Positions 38,198 through 46,532 of a stretch of 64,000 bases of DNA are shown here, in pieces. Each line of letters begins with the position of its first letter. Position 1 is the stretch's first letter. The stretch is from Oscillospiraceae bacterium (GTDB taxonomy: Bacteria > Bacillota > Clostridia > Oscillospirales > Oscillospiraceae): positions 112,852 through 176,851 of the forward strand of contig JAFYAQ010000027.1 of assembly GCA_017540645.1 (NCBI GenBank). The letters are read 5' to 3'. The notes under the pieces were generated by a model. The model was not told the DNA's origin. It made no database searches and worked only from the letters and a program-made list of their open reading frames with translations. A program made the translations under genes and the position numbers.

Positions 38198-38247
38198 ACA
38201 CAGGGGACGGTTCTCTGTGCGCGCGCACAGAGGGCCGTCCCCTGTGT
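38198..38247. repeat. Long REP-like palindrome after malQ
   Basis: A 13-bp outer stem (ACACAGGGGACGG 38198-38210, CCGTCCCCTGTGT 38235-38247) encloses a perfect 20-nt palindrome built on CTCTGTGCGC (about 38213-38232). Nearly the whole 50 nt folds into one hairpin. The GGGGACGGTTCTCTGTG type of sequence recurs in many Firmicutes near Y1-type (REP-associated tyrosine) transposase genes. No such gene is in this window, and no U-run follows, so it is more like a mobile repeat than a terminator. Confidence 0.65.
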
Positions 38248-38288
38248 GGAGGGACCGGCCCCTGCGGATGAAGAAAGGAAGATGTGCC

Positions 38289-39593
38289 TTGACAAACCGA
38301 AAGCGCGTCCCCCTGCCGGGGCAGCGGATCCTCCGCTCTGTGATCGCCATAGTGCTGTGCTTCGGGATCTATTTTCTCCGGGGCCGGCAGGGGATGCCCT
38401 TTTTCTCCGTGATCGCCGCCATGCAGTGCATCACCCCCTACACCTCCGGCATGTACAAGGTCGCCTACAAGCGGGTGCTGGGCACGGCGATCGGGGCCCT
38501 CTGGGGTCTGGCGGCGCTGCTGCTGGAGAAGAACTTCCTGCTGGAAAACCTGCCGGGGGAGCTGAACTACTACCTGATGCTGAGCGTCCTGACCGGGCTG
38601 GTGCTGTATTCCACGGTGCTGATGAAGGTCCCGGAGACCGCGTATTTCTCCGCGGTGGTGTTTTTGAGCATCGCCATGAACCACATCGGGGACGAGGCGC
38701 CCCTGCTCTACGCCCTGACCAGGCTGATGGACACGGTGGTGGGTGTGCTGGTGGCGGAATTCGTGAACCGGCTCCACCTGCCCCGGGTGCGGAACACGGA
38801 CACCCTCTTCGTCTCCGCCATCGGCGAGACCATTCTGGGCCCGGACCGGCAGCTGTCTCCCTATTCCCGGATCGAGCTGAACCGGCTGATCCAGGACGGG
38901 GCCAAATTCACCGTGGCCACCGGAGAGACCCAGGCCTCGGTCCGGGAGCTGCTGCCCGGGGTGGATCTGCGCTATCCCATCATCACCATGAACGGCGCCA
39001 CCCTCTACAGCATCCCCGAGATGAGGTATCTGGGCGTGGTGACCATGTCCGAGGAGGCCTCGGCCCGCTTCATCACCTGGGCCGAGGCCCGGGGCACGCC
39101 CCTTTTCTCCAACTGCGTGGAGGAGAACCTGCTGGTGGTCCGCTACCGGGAGGTGAAAAACGAGGGAATGCGGCTGCTGATGGACACAAAACTCCGCTCT
39201 CCCTACCGGAACTACGTCCTCAGCCAGGTGCCGGACGGCACCCGGGTGCTGTACTTCCTCGTTCTCGACACGCCGGAAAACCTGGACGCCCTGGAGCGGG
39301 ACCTGGCCGCCGAGCCCTGGAGCGGGGAATACCGGGTGCAGCGGGACCGGCTCACCGACTATCCCGGCTATGAGCGAGTGAAGGTCTATGACCGCCGGGT
39401 ATCCCGGCAGGCCATGCTGTCGGTGCTGGAGGAGCAGATGGGCACCCGGAAGACTGTCACCATGGGCAGCGTCCCCGGCCAATACGACGTGTACATCGCC
39501 GACGCGGACCGGGACCAGGTGGTCAAGGAGCTGAAACGCCGCTTTGAGCCCGTCAGTCTCCGGGGCTGGCGGAATATTTTCCGCTGGAAGTGA
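38289..39593 (+). CDS. FUSC-like membrane protein fused to a degenerate HAD domain
   Basis: About 434 aa from TTG 38289 (AAAGGAAG 7 nt upstream); ATG 38268 is an alternative. Residues 1-160 hold four to five hydrophobic segments resembling the aromatic acid exporter/FUSC family. Residues about 170-430 follow the order of a Cof-type HAD phosphatase: a strand TLFVSAIGETILGPD where DxDxT is expected, KFTVATGET (motif II), then YPIITMNGATLY. The nucleophile and acid Asp are replaced (SAIGET), and the C-terminal GDxxND is replaced by MGSVPGQYDV. The HAD part is probably inactive and may bind a ligand or regulate the membrane part. Confidence 0.8.
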   Translation: MTNRKRVPLPGQRILRSVIAIVLCFGIYFLRGRQGMPFFSVIAAMQCITPYTSGMYKVAYKRVLGTAIGALWGLAALLLEKNFLLENLPGELNYYLMLSVLTGLVLYSTVLMKVPETAYFSAVVFLSIAMNHIGDEAPLLYALTRLMDTVVGVLVAEFVNRLHLPRVRNTDTLFVSAIGETILGPDRQLSPYSRIELNRLIQDGAKFTVATGETQASVRELLPGVDLRYPIITMNGATLYSIPEMRYLGVVTMSEEASARFITWAEARGTPLFSNCVEENLLVVRYREVKNEGMRLLMDTKLRSPYRNYVLSQVPDGTRVLYFLVLDTPENLDALERDLAAEPWSGEYRVQRDRLTDYPGYERVKVYDRRVSRQAMLSVLEEQMGTRKTVTMGSVPGQYDVYIADADRDQVVKELKRRFEPVSLRGWRNIFRWK

Positions 39594-39706
39594 TCCGAAG
39601 ACCGAAACGGCTGCCAGGTGGTGAACTTTTCCATCGCCTGGGCCGTCTATGAGAATGAATATACCGCGGGCATGCCCGCTTGAAAGCCATCAAAGGAGAA
39701 AACAGT

Positions 39707-41479
39707 ATGGACGAGAAGAACATCAATACACCTGCCCCCCCGGAGACGAGCGGGGACCAGGCTCTGTTTGACGCCCTGGGAAAGGATAAGAAGAAGAAAA
39801 AACTTCGCCGCTGGATCACGGCCGTCCTGATCGTGGGCGTGCTGACCGCCGGCATCACCGTGGCGGTGCGCTACGGCCGCCGGAAGGTGGACGAGAACTT
39901 CAGCGGCTTTATGGGCGGCTCCACCACCCAGGTGAACGCCTACACCGTGGAATCCGGAAGCGTCACCACCACCGTGTCCGGCTCCGGACAGCTGGCGGAC
40001 GTGGACAGCGAGAAGCTGACCCTGCCTGCCGGGGTGGAGGTGAAAAAGCTGCTGGTGAAGGCCGGCGAGCGGGTGGAGGAGGGTCAGCTCCTGGCCACCG
40101 TGGAGACCTCCTCGGTCCTGAGCACCCTGACGGATACCCAGGCCAAGCTCTCCGAGCTGGACCGCAAGCTGGCCAACGCCGCCTTCGACAAGGTCCCCAT
40201 CACCATCAACGCCGGGGTCAACGGCCGGGTGAAGGCCATCTACGCCCAGCCCGGGGACGATGTGGCCGGCTGCATGATGCGCTATGGCGCCCTGGCGGTG
40301 CTGAGCCTGGACGGGAACATGGCCGTGAATGTGGAGAGTGAGAGCCTCTCTGCGGGGGACAGCGTCCGGGTAGTCCTCTCCGACGGCAAGGAAGTGGACG
40401 GCACCGTGGAGAGTGCCGGCCTGGGGGAGGCGACCGTCCTGATTTCGGACGACGGCCCCGCCCTGGATGAGGAGGTCACCGTCCGCGCTCAGAACGGAGA
40501 GGAGACCGCCGGCGTCCTCTACATACACAGTCCTCTGCGCGTCACCGGCTACGCGGGCACGGTGAACAATTGCAATGTAAAGGAAAACCAGCAGGTCTGG
40601 CGGGGCAACCGGCTCTTCGCCCTGAAGGACACGGAGACCAGCGCCAATTACGAGGCCATCCTGAAGGATCGCCGGGAGCAGGAGGAACGGCTCCTGACTC
40701 TGATGGGCCTTTACACCTCCGGAGGCGTGACCGCGCCCTTTACCGGCTCTGTGTCCAGCGTGGAGTATAAGGACCCCTCCACCTCCACCGGCGGCAGCAC
40801 CGGCAGCGGCACCGCAGGCAGCGGCGGCTATGAGGACGCTCTCAACGGCGGCAGCGGCACCCAGACCGAGAAGGACACGGAGCTGCTCACCCTCTCTCCG
40901 GACGTGGAGATGACCCTGGCCATCAGCGTGGACGAGACCAACATCCTCTCCCTCCAGCTGGGACAGGCGGCCCAAATCACCATCAACTCCATCGAGGAGG
41001 TCTTCCCCGGCACTGTGACGGAGATCAACCGCCTGGCGGAAGGCAGCGAAAACGAATCGGACATGTACAACATGGGCGGCTATACCGGCGTCACCAACTA
41101 CACCGCCACCATCACCCTTCCCAAGGACCCCCGGATGCTCCCGGGCATGAGCGCCAAGGCCCTGGTGCGCATCGACGGGTCGGCGGACGCCCTGCTGATC
41201 CCCTCCGCGGCCCTGCACCAGAGCGGGGACAACTTCTTCGTCTACACCAGCGTTGACCCCGCCACCGACGAGCTGGGAGGCGCGGTCCGGGTGGTCCCGG
41301 GCCTGAACGACGGCAATATGGTGGAGATCGTGGAAGGACTGAGCAACGGAGACACGGTCTATTATCTGGAGGTCGTTGACCCCTACATGTACATGTACGG
41401 CTACGTCTCCGACGGCGACGCCGTCTGGGTGGAGGACGCGGAGGAACTTGTCTCTGACGGAGACGCGGCGGAGGGCTGA
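39707..41479 (+). CDS. MacA-like periplasmic-adaptor homologue (HlyD/RND family), first copy
   Basis: A 590-aa protein with one N-terminal membrane segment (about residues 36-54) and a large extracytoplasmic part. The ATG at 39707 follows AAAGGAG. Biotinyl-lipoyl-like half-motifs (GVEVKKLLVKAGERVEEGQLLATVE), a beta-barrel region near residue 400 and a C-terminal membrane-proximal domain are visible. A Gly/Ser/Thr-rich loop (STGGSTGSGTAGSGG, about residue 365) is unusual. In Gram-positives such adaptors pair with MacB-like ABC transporters for efflux of peptides or lipids. It is first in a four-gene operon. Confidence 0.9.
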   Translation: MDEKNINTPAPPETSGDQALFDALGKDKKKKKLRRWITAVLIVGVLTAGITVAVRYGRRKVDENFSGFMGGSTTQVNAYTVESGSVTTTVSGSGQLADVDSEKLTLPAGVEVKKLLVKAGERVEEGQLLATVETSSVLSTLTDTQAKLSELDRKLANAAFDKVPITINAGVNGRVKAIYAQPGDDVAGCMMRYGALAVLSLDGNMAVNVESESLSAGDSVRVVLSDGKEVDGTVESAGLGEATVLISDDGPALDEEVTVRAQNGEETAGVLYIHSPLRVTGYAGTVNNCNVKENQQVWRGNRLFALKDTETSANYEAILKDRREQEERLLTLMGLYTSGGVTAPFTGSVSSVEYKDPSTSTGGSTGSGTAGSGGYEDALNGGSGTQTEKDTELLTLSPDVEMTLAISVDETNILSLQLGQAAQITINSIEEVFPGTVTEINRLAEGSENESDMYNMGGYTGVTNYTATITLPKDPRMLPGMSAKALVRIDGSADALLIPSAALHQSGDNFFVYTSVDPATDELGGAVRVVPGLNDGNMVEIVEGLSNGDTVYYLEVVDPYMYMYGYVSDGDAVWVEDAEELVSDGDAAEG

Positions 41480-41481
41480 GC

Positions 41482-42153
41482 ATGATCGACTTGCAGGATA
41501 TCACCAAGGTCTATCAGATCGGCGATGAGAAGCTCTACGCCCTCAACCACGCCACTCTGCACATCGCGCCCCGGGAATTCGTGAGCATCATCGGCCCCTC
41601 CGGCAGCGGCAAGTCCACCCTGATGAACATCATCGGCCTTTTGGACACCGCGGACGCGGGCACCTATAAGCTGGACGGCATCCCCATCCAGAACTACAGC
41701 GAGCGCCAGCTGGCCCGGGTGCGCAACGAGAAGATCGGCTTTATTTTTCAAAACTTCAACCTGATCCCCAAGCTGACCGCCTGGGAAAATGTGGAGCTGC
41801 CCCTGATTTACCGGGGGATGCGCCCGGCGGAGCGCTCCGAGCGGGTGGCCCTGGCCCTGGAGCGGGTGGGACTGACGGCGCGGGCCCGCCACCTGCCCAC
41901 GGAGCTGTCCGGCGGACAGCAGCAGCGGGTGGCCATCGCACGGGCTCTGGTGACGGATCCCTCCCTGCTGCTGGCGGACGAGCCCACCGGCAACCTGGAC
42001 TCCCACACCAGCGCTGAAATCATGGGCATCCTCCATGAGCTGCACCGGCAGGGGAACACGGTGGTGCTCATCACCCACGACAACGATATCGCCCGACAGG
42101 CGCCGCGAAGCGTGCATATTCTGGACGGACGGCTGACGGAGGTAGTGCTGTGA
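41482..42153 (+). CDS. MacB/LolD-type ABC transporter ATPase
   Basis: A 223-aa ATPase with Walker [10 protein letters not shown] (residues 38-46), signature LSGGQQQR (about 140-147), Walker [13 protein letters not shown] and a switch histidine in LITHDND. It starts 2 nt after the adaptor stop and overlaps the permease start by 4 nt (GTGA). It powers a mechanotransmission-type exporter rather than an importer. Confidence 0.95.
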   Translation: MIDLQDITKVYQIGDEKLYALNHATLHIAPREFVSIIGPSGSGKSTLMNIIGLLDTADAGTYKLDGIPIQNYSERQLARVRNEKIGFIFQNFNLIPKLTAWENVELPLIYRGMRPAERSERVALALERVGLTARARHLPTELSGGQQQRVAIARALVTDPSLLLADEPTGNLDSHTSAEIMGILHELHRQGNTVVLITHDNDIARQAPRSVHILDGRLTEVVL

Positions 42154-43346
42154 TCATGTCATTCAAAATGGCCCTGCGGAGCATCGGCTCCAACAAGCTC
42201 CGGGCCGTGCTGACCATGCTGGGCATTATCATCGGCGTCATGGCCCTGGTGGTGCTGGTCAGTCTGGTGAACGGCGCCACCCGCTCCGTCACCGACCAGA
42301 TGGCCAGTCTCGGCAGCAACTATGTCCAGGCCTACTGCTGGGCCTACGGCGACAAGGCCGTGACCATGGAGGAGCTGGAGGAATGGGTGGAGGAAGAGCC
42401 CCTGATCGAGGCCCTGTCTCCCGAGAAAAATGCCTCCGCCACCGCCAAATACGGCTCCAAGAGCCAGCAGATGCAGATCGTGGGCACCAGCCCCGCCTAT
42501 TACGAGATCAAGGGCCTGCAGCTGGCCGCCGGGCGCTTTATCAAAAGTTCGGATCTGAGAAACAACAGCCGCGTGTGCATCCTGGGACCCAGCGCCGTGG
42601 ACGTGCTGGTGGGATACAGCGACTGTATCGGCGACGAGCTGTCCATCAACGGTCTGCGCTACACCATCGTGGGCGTGCTGGGCAAAAGCCAGTCGCTGAT
42701 GTACTCCGGCTACGGGGAGAATCTGATCTACATTCCCTTCACCACCATGGACCGGCAGTTTGACACCGGCTACGGCATCGATTCCTTTTACGCCACCGCC
42801 CCGGAGGGCACCGCCATGGCCGACGCCGAGAGCGCGGTCCGCTCCTATCTTTCCGAGCGGGTGGGCACCGACGATTGGGGCAACGAGAATTTCTACGTCT
42901 ATTCCATGGACGTGATGGAGACCTCCACCGAGGGCGTGACCAACATCCTCTCCATCCTCCTGGGCGGCATCGCCAGCATCTCTCTGATCGTGGGCGGCAT
43001 CGGCATCATGAACATCATGCTGGTCACCGTCACCGAGCGCACCCGGGAGATCGGTATCCGCAAGGCCATCGGAGCCTCCCGGGGCAACATCCTCCGGCAG
43101 TTTCTGATGGAGGCGGTGGTGCTGTGCATGATGGGCTGCGCCATCGGCATTTTCCTGAGCTGGTGCATCCTGCGTCTTGCCAACGTGGTGGTGGCCGGGA
43201 CCAACATGATCACCTTTGATCTGGACGGCGGCGTAGTGCTGGTGAGCGTGGGCTTCTGCTTCCTCATCGGCATCATCTTCGGGCTCTATCCGGCCAACAA
43301 AGCGGCCAAGATGAAGCCCATCGACGCCCTGCGTTACGGAGGCTGA
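42150..43346 (+). CDS. MacB-like ABC transporter permease (FtsX family)
   Basis: A 398-aa permease with one N-terminal membrane segment ([21 protein letters not shown]), an extracytoplasmic MacB_PCD-like domain (about residues 45-270) and three C-terminal segments. [29 protein letters not shown] is the characteristic FtsX cytoplasmic motif. GTG 42150 is chosen because GGAGG lies 7 nt upstream; ATG 42156 is the alternative. It forms the exporter core with the ATPase. Confidence 0.95.
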   Translation: MIMSFKMALRSIGSNKLRAVLTMLGIIIGVMALVVLVSLVNGATRSVTDQMASLGSNYVQAYCWAYGDKAVTMEELEEWVEEEPLIEALSPEKNASATAKYGSKSQQMQIVGTSPAYYEIKGLQLAAGRFIKSSDLRNNSRVCILGPSAVDVLVGYSDCIGDELSINGLRYTIVGVLGKSQSLMYSGYGENLIYIPFTTMDRQFDTGYGIDSFYATAPEGTAMADAESAVRSYLSERVGTDDWGNENFYVYSMDVMETSTEGVTNILSILLGGIASISLIVGGIGIMNIMLVTVTERTREIGIRKAIGASRGNILRQFLMEAVVLCMMGCAIGIFLSWCILRLANVVVAGTNMITFDLDGGVVLVSVGFCFLIGIIFGLYPANKAAKMKPIDALRYGG

Positions 43347-43347
43347 G

Positions 43348-45339
43348 ATGAAAGCAAAAAGGAAAAAAATCAAGAATATCATTCTGGGCGTCCTGACCGC
43401 CCTGGCGGCCCTGGCCATGGCCCTGCTGCCGGTGATCCTCCGGGCTTCCCGGCCGGGAGAGACGGACGCGGCCAGCGTCCTCAACGCCCGGACGGAGCGG
43501 GGCAGCATCCGCACCACCATCTCCGGCGGCGGCGCCCTGGCCGCGGCGGACCCCAAGAAGATCAACCTGCCCCAGGGGGTGGAGATCGCCGAATACCTGG
43601 TGAAAAACGGCCAGAGCGTCAGCGCTGGCCAGCCTGTGGCCGCGGTGAACAAGCCTTCGGTGATGAAGACCATTGCCGAGGTGCAGAAAAATCTGGATTA
43701 TCTGGACAAAAAAATGGGCACCGCCCCCGCCGCCCAGGAAACGGCCACTCTGACATCCCCGGTGGCCGGGCGGGTGAAGGCCGTTTATATCGAGCCCGGC
43801 AGCCAGGTGACGGAGGTCATGCTGTCCCATGGCGCGCTGATGGTGATCTCCCTGGACGGGCGGATGGCCGTGGACCTGGAGACCCGGGAGGACGCGGCCG
43901 TGGGAGACGAGGTCACCGTTATCCTCTCCGACGCCCGGGAACTGCCCGGCCGGGTGGAACGGCGGCAGGGGGACACCCTGACCGTCACCCTGACCGACGA
44001 CGGCCCGGCCCTTGGGGAGACGGTGTCTCTGCGCAGTGCCGACGGAAAAACCCTGGGGGAGGGCGAGCTGTACATCCACAGCGCCTGGAACATGACCGCC
44101 ACCAGCGGCGTGGTGAAGAGCCTGTACATAAAGCCCGAACAGACGGTCTATCGGGGCAACGGCCTGTGTGTCCTGGAACAGATGGACGGCAACGGGCGCT
44201 TTGACCAGCTGGCCGGCCAGCGCCGGGACTATGAGGAGGTCCTCACAGAGCTGTTCGCCCTCTATGAGAACGGGGCGGTCCTGGCCCCGGAGGACGGCAT
44301 CACGGCCGGGATCGACACGGCCCGGCTGGGCCTGATGCGCGCCGGAATGGAGGAGTACCAGCTGGTATTCCTGGCCGAGACAGGGGACGAAGGACAGGGA
44401 GGCGGAGAAAGTTCTTCCCCGGATCCAAACAATCCCGCCAATACCCAGAACAAGGCCGCCATGGTAAGCGCCGTCAGTTATGGAAGCATCACCTTCTTGG
44501 TCGACAAGGAGTTCCGGACCTTCAGCAGCTTTGCCGCTGCGACGGCGCCGGACTACTCCAATGCGGAAGAAAAGAAGATTTACTCCTTCGGCGGCGCGAA
44601 GATCTATGCCTTTGACGCGGACTCCGGGAACTGGAACCAGGTGGGAAGCTCCGGCCTCAATACACTGAAGGTGGGAGACCTTGTCTATCTTGCCTACAAC
44701 GATACCGATCCGGAAAAGTTGGAGATGATGCTGATCCCCGAACCTCCGGAGCCGGAGGAACCCGACTATGGCGGCGGAGGCGGCGGCTACGAGCCTCCCT
44801 TCGAGATGTACGATCTCACCCGCAGGGAGATCATGCGCCTCAATCCCCGGGGGGATATGACCGTCCAGGTGAAGATCGACGAGATGGACATCCTAGGGGT
44901 GTCCCCGGGCCAGGAGGCGGAGATCACCGTGGACGCGCTGCCGGGACGCTCCTTCACCGGGCGGGTCCGGGAGATCGACCCCAAGGGAGTGAACTCCGGC
45001 GGACGCACCCGCTATACGGTCACCATCACCGTGGACCAGGAGGAGGATCTCCTCTCGGGCATGAACGCCACCGCCATTCTGACCGTGGGGGTCACGGAGG
45101 ATGTGCTGATCCTGCCGGTGGCGGCCCTGAGCGAAAAGGGCGGCCGCACCGTGGTCTACACCGGCTATGACCCCCAGACCCAGGAGCTGCTGCTTCCGGT
45201 GGAAGTGGAGATCGGCATCTCCGACGGGGTGAACGTGGAGATCGTCTCCGGGCTGGCGGAGGGGACGCAGGTGTTCTACACCTACTACGAGACCGCCGCC
45301 ATGCCGGAACTGGCCGCTCTGCCCGGACAGCTGACCTGA
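43348..45339 (+). CDS. MacA-like adaptor homologue (HlyD/RND family), second copy
   Basis: A 663-aa second adaptor starting 1 nt after the permease stop, with an N-terminal membrane segment (about residues 9-31), biotinyl-lipoyl-like half-motifs, and a C-terminal beta-barrel and membrane-proximal domain similar to the first adaptor. An extra stretch of about 140 residues (roughly 345-490) sits in the middle, with a Ser/Gly/Asn/Pro-rich entry, a small globular part and a PEPPEPEEP plus poly-Gly exit. Two different adaptors flanking one ABC pair suggests a hetero-oligomeric adaptor or an internal duplication. Confidence 0.88.
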   Translation: MKAKRKKIKNIILGVLTALAALAMALLPVILRASRPGETDAASVLNARTERGSIRTTISGGGALAAADPKKINLPQGVEIAEYLVKNGQSVSAGQPVAAVNKPSVMKTIAEVQKNLDYLDKKMGTAPAAQETATLTSPVAGRVKAVYIEPGSQVTEVMLSHGALMVISLDGRMAVDLETREDAAVGDEVTVILSDARELPGRVERRQGDTLTVTLTDDGPALGETVSLRSADGKTLGEGELYIHSAWNMTATSGVVKSLYIKPEQTVYRGNGLCVLEQMDGNGRFDQLAGQRRDYEEVLTELFALYENGAVLAPEDGITAGIDTARLGLMRAGMEEYQLVFLAETGDEGQGGGESSSPDPNNPANTQNKAAMVSAVSYGSITFLVDKEFRTFSSFAAATAPDYSNAEEKKIYSFGGAKIYAFDADSGNWNQVGSSGLNTLKVGDLVYLAYNDTDPEKLEMMLIPEPPEPEEPDYGGGGGGYEPPFEMYDLTRREIMRLNPRGDMTVQVKIDEMDILGVSPGQEAEITVDALPGRSFTGRVREIDPKGVNSGGRTRYTVTITVDQEEDLLSGMNATAILTVGVTEDVLILPVAALSEKGGRTVVYTGYDPQTQELLLPVEVEIGISDGVNVEIVSGLAEGTQVFYTYYETAAMPELAALPGQLT

Positions 45340-45354
45340 CGCAAGAACATTTCC

Positions 45355-45389
45355 TGCACGGACGCCGTGATCGCGCGTCCGTGCATTTT
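45355..45389 (+). terminator. Terminator of the MacAB-like operon
   Basis: An 11-bp stem (TGCACGGACGC 45355-45365, GCGTCCGTGCA 45375-45385) with a 9-nt loop is followed by TTTT. Confidence 0.85.
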
Positions 45390-45418
45390 GTCAGAGGGCG
45401 AAACCGGGCATTTTCCGG

Positions 45419-45447
45419 TTGCAATCTGCCGCCGGGCAGGGTAAAAT
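45419..45447 (+). promoter_or_regulatory. Promoter of the envelope module
   Basis: TTGCAA (45419-45424), a 17-nt spacer and TAAAAT (45442-45447) lie 35 nt before the ATG. Confidence 0.65.
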
Positions 45448-45482
45448 AAGGAATTGATTATAATTGGCAAAGAGGACATCCC

Positions 45483-46532
45483 ATGACAAGACGCAAAAAA
45501 CGGGGCGGAGCCGGACGCTTTTTCGGCCGGCTGTTCGCCTTTTTGGGCCTGACGCTGCTGCTGCTGGTCATCGTGCTGCTGGGCGTGATCTGGGTGATGG
45601 AAAAAGGTCCGTCCCCCACCCTGACGGCCACCTTCTGCCGCTCCATGCGGGAGACCAGCGCTATCCAGTGGATCCCCGACATCTTCCTTACCCCGGAAGA
45701 GGTGGAGGCGCTCAAGAGTGAGAGTACGGAAAACGTGGAGACCGAGCAGGTCAACACCTCTCTCATCCACATCACGCCGGCCTCCCAAACCGACGCCGAC
45801 GCCGAAGACGCCGTGCCGGAGCTGGAGCTGATCGACATTGCCCAGGGCACCGTGAAGGGCAAGCTGCTGATCGTCCGCGACCCGGCCCGGGTGATCCTGG
45901 GCACCAGCAACAATCTGGGCCGGCAGGCGGGCCTGCAGCTGACGGAGCTGGTGGCCAAGTATAACGGCGTGGCCGGCATCAACGCGGGCGGCTTCAACGA
46001 TGAAAACGGCACCGGCAACGGGGGCATCCCCCAGGGCCTGGTGATCACCGGCGGGGAGCTGGTCTGGGGCAGCGCCAACAGCCGCTACAACGTGATCGGC
46101 CTGGATCGGGACCACATCCTCCACGTGGGCACCATGACCGGCGGCGACGCCCTGGCCCTGGGGATCACGGACGCGGTGAGCTTTGTGACCCACGACGGGC
46201 TGGCCTCCTCCCTGATCATCAACGGGGAGATCCAGACCCAGAACCTCCAGAGCGGCGTCAATCCCCGGACGGCCATCGGCCAGCGGAAGGACGGGGCCAT
46301 CCTGCTTTTGGTGCTGGACGGCCGGGCCATCAACACCCTGGGGGCCACCATGGAAAACGTGGTGGATATCCTGCTCCAGTACGGGGCGGTGAACGCCGGG
46401 AACCTGGACGGGGGCTCTTCCTCCGTCATGGTCTACAACGGGGAGATCATCAATCACTGCGCCTCGGTCACGGGACCGCGGAGCATCCCCACAGGCTTTG
46501 TGGTGCTGCCGGAGGAGGAGAGCCATGGCTGA
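45483..46532 (+). CDS. Membrane-anchored phosphodiester glycosidase (NAGPA domain)
   Basis: A 349-aa protein with a basic start, one N-terminal membrane anchor (about residues 17-39) and an extracellular NAGPA-type domain (PF09992-like). Diagnostic pieces are GINAGGFNDENG, NPRTAIGQRKDGAILLLVLDGR and NLDGGSSSVMVYNG. Characterised relatives uncover GlcNAc-phosphodiesters; bacterial ones probably act on phosphodiester-linked glycans or teichoic-acid-like polymers. It overlaps the next gene by 8 nt, so the two are probably coupled. Confidence 0.92.
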   Translation: MTRRKKRGGAGRFFGRLFAFLGLTLLLLVIVLLGVIWVMEKGPSPTLTATFCRSMRETSAIQWIPDIFLTPEEVEALKSESTENVETEQVNTSLIHITPASQTDADAEDAVPELELIDIAQGTVKGKLLIVRDPARVILGTSNNLGRQAGLQLTELVAKYNGVAGINAGGFNDENGTGNGGIPQGLVITGGELVWGSANSRYNVIGLDRDHILHVGTMTGGDALALGITDAVSFVTHDGLASSLIINGEIQTQNLQSGVNPRTAIGQRKDGAILLLVLDGRAINTLGATMENVVDILLQYGAVNAGNLDGGSSSVMVYNGEIINHCASVTGPRSIPTGFVVLPEEESHG

